From: Spirochaetaceae bacterium | GTDB taxonomy: Bacteria; Spirochaetota; Spirochaetia; SZUA-6; Bin103 | DNA: 12,206 nt | Direction of reading: 5' to 3' | NCBI GenBank assembly: GCA_026710565.1 | Contig: JAPOQV010000400.1 | Coordinates: 1 to 12,206 of the forward strand | Shown: positions 7,782 to 12,206 of the stretch, piece after piece | Position numbering within the stretch: the stretch's first letter is position 1 | Layout of the letters: every line of letters begins with the position of its first letter | The notes under the pieces: model-generated | What the model was told of the DNA's origin: nothing | Seen by the model: the letters and a program-made list of their open reading frames with translations, nothing else | Databases searched by the model: none | Made by a program: the position numbers and the translations under genes

Positions 7782-9377
7782 ATGCAAGAGGACGCGGTCG
7801 CAGCGAATCACCGCTACGACGACCCCGTGGAGGCGGAGGCGCACGACACCTTCGGCGTGCCCTACCTCTATCCGGCGCAGCGGCTGGTGGTGGACAACAT
7901 CCTGGACGGCTGCAGCCAGATCGTGCTGATGCCCACCGGCGGCGGGAAATCGCTGTGCTTCCAGCTTCCGGCGCGCCTACTGGCCGGTCCGACGATGGTC
8001 ATCGTGCCGCTGCTCTCACTGCTGCAGGACCAGCTCCGCCGGCTGCGGGAGGGGCCGCTACGGGTCGCCGCGCTGATGGGCGCCCAGGAGATGCCGGAGC
8101 GCCGGCAGATCCTGCACGGGCTGGCCGAACGGGAGATCGACGTGCTGTTCACCACGCCGGAGGCCCTCGCCGGCCGCTTCGGGGAGCAGCTTCCCAGCCT
8201 GAGCATCTCCCACTGCGTGATCGACGAAGCGCACTGCATCTCGGAATGGGGCGACCGCTTCCGGCCCGCGTACGTGGAGCTGGGCGCGGTGATCCGGGCC
8301 GCCGGCATACCGGTCGTGAGCTCCTTCACCGCCACCGCCAGCGGTCCCATCGTCCGCCGCATACAGGAGGTGATCTATGCCGATGCCCCCGTTTCGGTGG
8401 TTTCGGTCGATCCCGATCGCACCAACCTGCGCTACGTGGCGCGGCAGGTGCTGTCCAAGAAGCGCGCCCTGGTCGAGTGCGTCCGGACGATGGAGCGCCC
8501 GCTGATCGCGTTCGCTTCCAGCCGCGGCGGCACCGAGCACTATGCCCGCCACCTGCAGGCCGCCGGCATCTCCTCCTCCCACTTCTACCATGCCGGCCTG
8601 GACGCCGACGAGCGGCGCGCCATCGAGCAGTGGTTCTTCGATTCGCCCGACGGCGTGCTGGTGGCCACCTCCGCCTACGGGATGGGCGTGGACAAGGGTG
8701 ACATCCGCACCGCCATCCACCTGGACCCGCCGCCGTCGATCGAGGCGTACCTGCAGGAGGCGGGGCGCGGCGGGCGCGACGGCCGGCCGGCCCAGGCGTT
8801 GCTGCTGCACGCGGGCGGAGCGGAACGGCGGCGGCTGGATCTGATGGCGCCGGCCGACCGGCGTCGCTACGCCGCCGTCCTCGCCTACGCGGCCTCCCGC
8901 CAGTGCCGGCGGGAGCAGCTCCTGGCGCCGTTCACCGATGGCGAGGTGGCGTGCAGCGGCTGCGACGTCTGCGACCGGGAGGTGACCGGTCCTCCACCGG
9001 AGGCAGCCGTGATCGCCGACCTGGTGCGCCGCCACCGGGGACGCTTCGGGCTGCGCGAGACCGCGCTGCTGCTCGGCGGCCAGCCCCCCTACGAGGCCCA
9101 GGCCATGGGGCTGCGCCGCACGCGCGGCTTCGGCTACCTGCGCGACTGGCGCGAGGCGGAGATCGACGAGGCGCTGGCGGCGCTGCTTGCCGCCGGGACG
9201 ATCGAACGCAGGCGGCGCGGCTTCGTACCGGCACGCCTGTGCGCTCCGCGCCGCCGCTCGCTGCTGCCGGTGCTGAACGCCCTGCCGTCCAGTGAAACGC
9301 CGTCCGCAGATTCGTCCGGCTCAGGCTCGGTCGCGTGCGCCGGAGAGAACCCAGCTTGGATGCGCGCGCAACCGTGA
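7782..9377 (+). CDS. RecQ-type ATP-dependent DNA helicase, without HRDC domain
   Basis: A 531-residue superfamily 2 helicase that unwinds DNA 3'-5' using ATP in recombination and fork repair. Motifs are in order: YPAQRLVVDNIL (motif 0), MPTGGGKS (Walker A, K56), TTPEAL, VIDEAHCISEWGDRFRP (DEAH 148-151 plus the aromatic-rich loop), SFTATAS, ATSAYGMGVDKGDI and QEAGRGGRDG (325-334, arginine fingers). A RecQ zinc site follows as C375-x15-C391-x2-C394-x2-C397. After it comes a winged-helix-like segment to about residue 480, but no HRDC domain. The last roughly 40 residues (from SLLPVLNALPSSETPS onward) are encoded over a reverse-complement remnant of an SRPBCC gene, so this tail is probably acquired by read-through. 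ATG 7782 has GAGG immediately in front, too close to be ideal; GTG 7827 is an alternative. It is shorter than E. coli RecQ (about 610 residues) but has a full helicase core. Confidence 0.93.
   Translation: MQEDAVAANHRYDDPVEAEAHDTFGVPYLYPAQRLVVDNILDGCSQIVLMPTGGGKSLCFQLPARLLAGPTMVIVPLLSLLQDQLRRLREGPLRVAALMGAQEMPERRQILHGLAEREIDVLFTTPEALAGRFGEQLPSLSISHCVIDEAHCISEWGDRFRPAYVELGAVIRAAGIPVVSSFTATASGPIVRRIQEVIYADAPVSVVSVDPDRTNLRYVARQVLSKKRALVECVRTMERPLIAFASSRGGTEHYARHLQAAGISSSHFYHAGLDADERRAIEQWFFDSPDGVLVATSAYGMGVDKGDIRTAIHLDPPPSIEAYLQEAGRGGRDGRPAQALLLHAGGAERRRLDLMAPADRRRYAAVLAYAASRQCRREQLLAPFTDGEVACSGCDVCDREVTGPPPEAAVIADLVRRHRGRFGLRETALLLGGQPPYEAQAMGLRRTRGFGYLRDWREAEIDEALAALLAAGTIERRRRGFVPARLCAPRRRSLLPVLNALPSSETPSADSSGSGSVACAGENPAWMRAQP
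9218..9350 (-). pseudogene. Remnant of an SRPBCC/AHSA1-type gene (3' part only), antisense to the recQ 3' end
   Basis: Read on the minus strand in one uninterrupted frame, this stretch gives EPEPDESADGVSLDGRAFST, then GSSE, nine further residues and AGTKP. It lines up without gaps with residues 155-190 of the intact SRPBCC protein encoded at 10451-11089 (PKPDEAAFAASPDGKAFIAG, GSSE, AGTDP). The spacing from PDE to GSSE and from GSSE to AGT is identical in both. No start or SRPBCC core domain lies upstream in this frame, because the Uma2 gene occupies that position. I read it as the surviving 3' end of a lost paralogue, preserved where it overlaps recQ. The borders are approximate. Confidence 0.7.
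9258..9341 (+). repeat. Diverged direct repeat, copy 1 (partner at 10560-10643)
   Basis: This 84-base block aligns without gaps with 10560-10643. By hand I count about 66 matching positions, roughly 79%. Shared cores are TCGCTGCT, TGAACGCC, TGCCGTCC, TTCGTCCGG and TGCGCC. It codes for the RecQ tail on the plus strand and for the SRPBCC remnant on the minus strand. Confidence 0.8.
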
Positions 9378-9391
9378 GCTACCCTTGGCGC

Positions 9392-10390
9392 ATGGCCGTT
9401 GCGGAGAGCGCCTCGGGGCCCGCTGCCGGAACACTGCCCACCCGGCACGCGGACAGCTCGGCCGTCCGGCCGCGCACCGGCACCGAGCCGCCGGCGTTCC
9501 CGGGCTGCACGCCTCTCCACCTGCCGCCCGACGAGCTCGACTCCTTCGACCGGCGCCTGGAGTACTGGGAGGCGGCCACGCAGACCGCCTGGGTCTGCGA
9601 GCCGGTCAGCCCCTACCACGAACGCCCGTCGCGTCTCCTGACAAGGTTGGCTGAGACCATCTCCCGCGTGCGCGGCGCGCGCGTCGAGTGCTACGGCTCC
9701 ATGGACCTGCTGCTGCGCGACCACCGCGGCCGGCCGCAGCACATCATGCAGGCCGACGAGTCCCTGTACCTGCATCCCGACCGCGCCAAGCTGCCGGACG
9801 CCGCCATGGTGGTGGGCGAGGACGACTTCCCCGACGTCGTGCTGGAAGTCGACCACACCACCGACGCGCGCCCCGGCAAGCTGCCGCGGTACGAGTCGTG
9901 GGGGTTCCCGGAAGTGTGGGTTGACGTGCCGGACGCCCCCTCGCCGAGCCGGCCTCGGTCGCGGCGGCCGGGGCTGACCATCCATCTGCTGGAAGGCGGC
10001 CGCTACCGGGAGGCCGCCGAGAGCCGAGCGTTCCCGGGCTGGACGGCGGCCGAGATCCACGCGGCGCTGAACGAGCCGGCGCCGTCGGCGCAGACCAGCG
10101 CCGTGCTGGAGCGGGTAGGCGCAGCGCTGGGCGCGCGGGAAGGTACCGGACCGGATGACGACCCGTTGCTGCGCTCGCAGCGGCGGCAGGGGTTCGAGCG
10201 CGGCCGTGCGGAAGCCCGCGCGGAGATGGTCCGCCAGATACTGCGGTCGCGCGGCATCGAGGTCTCGCAGGACTTTCCCGCCGGCGCGGCGGCGTTGGCG
10301 ACGGCCTCCGAGGCCGTGCTCGTTGCGGCGGCGTTCGCCTGCACGGACCAGGCGGACTTCCTTGACGAGCTCGCCCGCGCCGATCGGTGA
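9392..10390 (+). CDS. Uma2/DUF820-type putative PD-(D/E)XK endonuclease
   Basis: A 332-residue protein. Residues 131-180 carry the Uma2 core: RAKLPDAAMVVGEDDFPDVV, then LEVDHTTDARPGKLPRYESW, then GFPEVWVDVP. This gives a PD...E-x-D...K arrangement (D148, E152, D154, K163) and the G-x-PEVW strand typical of the family. Uma2 proteins are widespread and multicopy in some phyla; their nuclease activity is predicted from fold and their cellular role is unclear. The N-terminal 45 residues are Ala/Pro-rich and probably disordered. The C-terminal third (from about 260) has RRQGFERGRAEARAEMVRQI and RGIEVSQDFP, a charged helical tail also seen on Rpn/PD-(D/E)XK-type proteins. ATG 9392 lies 14 bases after the recQ stop with only a poor ribosome binding site. 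ATG 9335 is in frame but would start inside the recQ tail. Confidence 0.75.
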   Translation: MAVAESASGPAAGTLPTRHADSSAVRPRTGTEPPAFPGCTPLHLPPDELDSFDRRLEYWEAATQTAWVCEPVSPYHERPSRLLTRLAETISRVRGARVECYGSMDLLLRDHRGRPQHIMQADESLYLHPDRAKLPDAAMVVGEDDFPDVVLEVDHTTDARPGKLPRYESWGFPEVWVDVPDAPSPSRPRSRRPGLTIHLLEGGRYREAAESRAFPGWTAAEIHAALNEPAPSAQTSAVLERVGAALGAREGTGPDDDPLLRSQRRQGFERGRAEARAEMVRQILRSRGIEVSQDFPAGAAALATASEAVLVAAAFACTDQADFLDELARADR

Positions 10391-10405
10391 CGGGAGCTGG
10401 TTCGT

Positions 10406-10420
10406 ACCGGCCCGGCCGGT
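10406..10420. terminator. Possible bidirectional hairpin between convergent genes
   Basis: ACCGGC-ccg-GCCGGT is a perfect six-base-pair stem with a three-base loop, in the 60-base gap between the Uma2 stop (10390) and the SRPBCC stop (10451). There is no T run on either side, so it is not a canonical intrinsic terminator. Such stems arise easily in GC-rich DNA. Confidence 0.3.
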
Positions 10421-10450
10421 CGCGCCGCGCGGACGCCAGGTGACGGAGCT

Positions 10451-11089
10451 TCAGTCAGCCTCGTCGGATTCGCCCGTGTAGAACGCGGTGGTGCGCCGAG
10501 CTGCGGCATGAGCGGCGTCGGGGTCGGTTCCAGCCGCGATGGCTGCCTGCGCCCACGCCTCGCTGCTTCCCGCGATGAACGCCTTGCCGTCCGGTGAAGC
10601 GGCGAACGCGGCTTCGTCCGGCTTCGGCGCGGCCGGTTGCGCCAGATGGATCGCGAGTCCCAGGAGACCCAGCTCCCAGCCGACGCCGACCGCGCCCGGC
10701 CCGTACGTGTCCCAGTGCTCGGAGAGGTGCGCGGTGTGCGTGAGGGCAAGCCGCGCACCGGCTCCACTCTCCGCGAAGCGCACCTCGACCCAGCTCACGT
10801 CCCCGCCGAACTCCCAGGTGAGCGCCAGATGCGATGGCCGTGCGCACGCCGTGATCACGCCGCCGGCGTTGCCGTCCAACTGGTAGCGGCCTCCCAGCAC
10901 CAGCTCGCCGCTGATCGGCAGAAACGAGCGCGGGAGCCGCTCGCCGTTCGTCACGGCGTCCCACAGGTCCTCGACCGTGGTGGCGTAGCTGCGGGAAAGC
11001 GCGACCGCGCGGGCGTCTTGTCCTTCCCCCAAGGTCGACGGCACGGGGCGCTCCACCGCGCTGAGCTCATCCTCGACGTCGAATTCCAT
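10451..11089 (-). CDS. SRPBCC (START-like) / AHSA1-type domain protein
   Basis: A 212-residue soluble protein. Residues 27-120 form the recognisable part: ARAVALSRSYATTVEDLWDA, VTNGERLPRSFLPI, GELVLGGRYQLDGNAGGVIT, HLALTWEFGGDVSWVEVRF and ARLALTHTAHL. This is the strand-helix-strand order of Aha1-C-terminal-like SRPBCC domains, which bind hydrophobic ligands in a cavity; the ligand here is unknown. After it come WDTYGPGAVGVGWELGLLGL, a PDGKAFIAGSSEAWAQ segment and a C-terminal helix. ATG 11089 is preceded four bases upstream by AGGGGG. The same frame stays open far upstream to 12163, but that extension is antisense to the ABC gene and the start here has the ribosome binding site. Residues 155-190 have a degraded copy near 9218-9350. 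The ABC gene is transcribed divergently. Confidence 0.87.
   Translation of the reverse strand: MEFDVEDELSAVERPVPSTLGEGQDARAVALSRSYATTVEDLWDAVTNGERLPRSFLPISGELVLGGRYQLDGNAGGVITACARPSHLALTWEFGGDVSWVEVRFAESGAGARLALTHTAHLSEHWDTYGPGAVGVGWELGLLGLAIHLAQPAAPKPDEAAFAASPDGKAFIAGSSEAWAQAAIAAGTDPDAAHAAARRTTAFYTGESDEAD
10560..10643 (+). repeat. Diverged direct repeat, copy 2 (partner at 9258-9341)
   Basis: This is the intact source-like copy, coding on the minus strand for the C-terminal PDE...GSSE region of the SRPBCC protein. It matches 9258-9341 in the same orientation over 84 bases without gaps, at about 79% by hand count. Confidence 0.8.
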
Positions 11090-11093
11090 GGTT

Positions 11094-11099
11094 CCCCCT
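11094..11099 (-). promoter_or_regulatory. Ribosome binding site for the SRPBCC gene
   Basis: On the minus strand AGGGGG lies four bases before ATG 11089. It fixes the start of the 212-residue protein against the much longer open frame upstream. Confidence 0.6.
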
Positions 11100-11163
11100 G
11101 ATGCGTCTTTCGTAGTCGATGGTACCTCCGCGATCGATGATCGTCTTCGCCGCCGGACCTGGT

Positions 11164-11214
11164 AGACTTGGTACGGCTCGCTTCCCATCGAAGGCGAAGG
11201 CGGTGTACAAGTCT
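11164..11214. repeat. Nested inverted repeat in the divergent spacer
   Basis: AGACTTgGTAC at 11164-11174 is the reverse complement of GTACAAGTCT at 11205-11214, apart from one extra G. Inside the 30-base loop a second pairing, CGCTTC with GAAGGCG (one bulge), is possible. The element lies about 100 bases before the ABC start and about 75 bases before the SRPBCC start. It could be an operator, a structured 5' leader or chance. No known riboswitch family is recognised. The spacer 11090-11311 is otherwise non-coding and noticeably less GC-rich than the genes. Confidence 0.4.
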
Positions 11215-11250
11215 CTCCTTCCTTCACAACAACGACTTCGTCATTCGTCC

Positions 11251-11266
11251 CCCGCGACGGCGCGGG
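11251..11266. other. GC hairpin in the leader of the ABC gene
   Basis: CCCGCG-acgg-CGCGGG is a perfect six-pair stem with a four-base loop, 46 bases before the ABC start. No T run follows, so terminator or attenuator function is not supported. It may be structural only. Confidence 0.25.
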
Positions 11267-11299
11267 AGAGTCGGGCGAGGTCGGCGTCCTGGCCCGATC

Positions 11300-11304
11300 A
11301 GGAG
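11300..11304 (+). promoter_or_regulatory. Ribosome binding site for the ABC ATPase
   Basis: AGGAG seven bases before ATG 11312. It is the clearest ribosome binding site in the window and sets the start of the ABC gene. Confidence 0.8.
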
Positions 11305-11311
11305 ATTGGAG

Positions 11312-12206
11312 ATGTCGTCGTCCTCCTCGCCGCCGGTGCACATCCGCGCCGACGGCCTCACCAAGCGCTTCCGGGTAGCCGAGCGCAGACCCGGCATGCT
11401 CGGCGCGCTCGCCGGGGTGGTGCGCCGCCGCTATCGCGTGGTCACCGCCGTCGAGGACGTCTCCTTCACGGTGCGGCGCGGCGAGCTGGTCGGCTACATC
11501 GGCCCCAACGGCGCCGGCAAGAGCACCACCGTCAAGCTGCTGTCCGGCATCCTGGTGCCGGACGCGGGAACCTGCCAGATCGACGGCATGACGCCGTGGA
11601 TCCACCGGCGCCGCTACGTCGCCTCCATCGGCGCGGTGTTCGGGCAACGTTCGCAGTTGCTCTGGGACCTGCCGGTCGTGGAGTCGTTCGACCTGCTGCG
11701 CGACATCTACCGGGTGCCGCAGGACCGCTACGCACAGACGCGCGCGGAGCTGGTGCAACTGCTCGGCCTGCAGGACCTGCTGGACACGCCGGCGCGGCAG
11801 CTCAGCCTGGGACAGCGCATGCGCTGCGACCTGGCCGCGGCGCTGCTGCACCGCCCGACGCTGCTGTTCCTGGACGAACCGACCATCGGCCTGGACGCCG
11901 TCGCCAAGCTGGCGGTGCGCGACTTCATCGGCCGGCTGCGCGACCGCGGCGTCACCGTGATCCTGACCACCCACGACATGGATGACATCGAGACGCTCTG
12001 CGATCGGGTGATCGTCATCAGCGCGGGCCGCATCGTCCTGGACGGCTCGGTCGCGGAGTTGCGCGCCGCGGTGGCCGGCGAGCGCTATCTTTCTGTCGAC
12101 CTGGAGGATCGGGACAGCGATCTCTCGGTCCCGGACGCCGAGGTGGTCGAGCGGCGCGACCACCGCGTGCGCCTGCGGTTCGATCCGCGCCGCGCGTCGG
12201 CGGCGG
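11312..12206 (+). CDS. ABC-2 type exporter ATP-binding protein (COG4586-like), 3' truncated by the window end
   Basis: The gene is open from ATG 11312 to the window edge, with 298 complete codons visible. The nucleotide-binding domain is complete: Walker A GPNGAGKST (64-72, K70), Q-loop region GQRSQLLWDLP (111-121), signature LSLGQRMRCDLAAALLHRP (164-182), Walker B LLFLDEPTIGLD (184-195, E189) and the switch histidine TTHDMDD (H221). The insert near residues 24-45 before AVEDVSF, the phrase GQRSQLLWDLP and the LSLGQRM signature are typical of the COG4586 group. In that group the ATPase is normally followed by two ABC-2 permease genes, which would lie beyond the window. From about residue 250 the chain enters a C-terminal extension. 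Substrate is unknown. AGGAG seven bases upstream supports the start. Confidence 0.93.
   Translation, partial: MSSSSSPPVHIRADGLTKRFRVAERRPGMLGALAGVVRRRYRVVTAVEDVSFTVRRGELVGYIGPNGAGKSTTVKLLSGILVPDAGTCQIDGMTPWIHRRRYVASIGAVFGQRSQLLWDLPVVESFDLLRDIYRVPQDRYAQTRAELVQLLGLQDLLDTPARQLSLGQRMRCDLAAALLHRPTLLFLDEPTIGLDAVAKLAVRDFIGRLRDRGVTVILTTHDMDDIETLCDRVIVISAGRIVLDGSVAELRAAVAGERYLSVDLEDRDSDLSVPDAEVVERRDHRVRLRFDPRRASAA

Noticed and set aside
9356..9385. Promoter-like TTGGAT, 18-base spacer, TACCCT before the Uma2 start
   Set aside because: Only a partial match to a sigma-70 consensus, found by eye in GC-rich coding DNA; not strong enough to annotate.
11119..11985. A 288-residue plus-strand open frame overlapping the ABC gene
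   Set aside because: It is in a different frame from the Walker A, signature and Walker B motifs. The correct frame starts at 11312 and stays open to the window end.
11090..12163. Upstream extension of the SRPBCC frame to a 570-residue protein
   Set aside because: The extension is antisense to the ABC ATPase and crosses the regulatory spacer. The ATG at 11089 has its own AGGGGG ribosome binding site.
1..12206. CRISPR array, insertion sequence, tRNA/rRNA, toxin-antitoxin pair, or known defence island
   Set aside because: I saw no regularly spaced repeats, transposase motifs, cloverleaf or small gene pair. RecQ and Uma2 together are not enough to call a defence system.

Overview
This is a GC-rich bacterial window (roughly 70% GC by eye). 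Coding is tightly packed, with short gaps, several GTG starts and no RNA genes seen. The host cannot be named from the sequence. The gene mix (FabV-type enoyl reductase, ThuA-like protein, Uma2-type nuclease, COG4586-type ABC ATPase) would fit a high-GC environmental or symbiotic lineage. Spirochaetota is one possibility, held with low confidence.

Layout. (1) Positions 1-2471, plus strand: the 3' end of a fumarylacetoacetate-hydrolase-fold gene, followed two bases later by a YjhG/YagF-type D-xylonate dehydratase. Together they look like two successive dehydration steps of oxidative pentose (Weimberg-type) catabolism. (2) Positions 2419-6964, minus strand: five tightly spaced genes in transcription order: TrmH/SpoU-type RNA methyltransferase, FabV enoyl reductase, inositol-monophosphatase-family phosphatase, ThuA-domain protein, and a D-cysteine-desulfhydrase/ACC-deaminase-type PLP enzyme. 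The last gene overlaps the 3' end of the dehydratase on the opposite strand. (3) Positions 6949-9377, plus strand: an unrecognised exported protein whose start overlaps the TrmH start, then a RecQ-type helicase. (4) Positions 9392-10390, plus strand: a Uma2/DUF820-type putative nuclease. (5) Positions 10451-11089, minus strand: an SRPBCC/AHSA1-type protein. (6) From 11312, plus strand: the ATPase of an ABC-2 type exporter, running off the window end.

The most notable structure is a degraded copy of the 3' part of the SRPBCC gene lying antisense within the last part of recQ. The RecQ C-terminal tail is therefore read through the reverse complement of a dead SRPBCC gene, and the Uma2 gene sits between this remnant and the intact SRPBCC gene. 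The 222-base divergent spacer before the ABC gene holds a nested inverted repeat and a second hairpin. I found no CRISPR array, insertion sequence, tRNA or rRNA, and no convincing new multi-gene defence or biosynthetic system.
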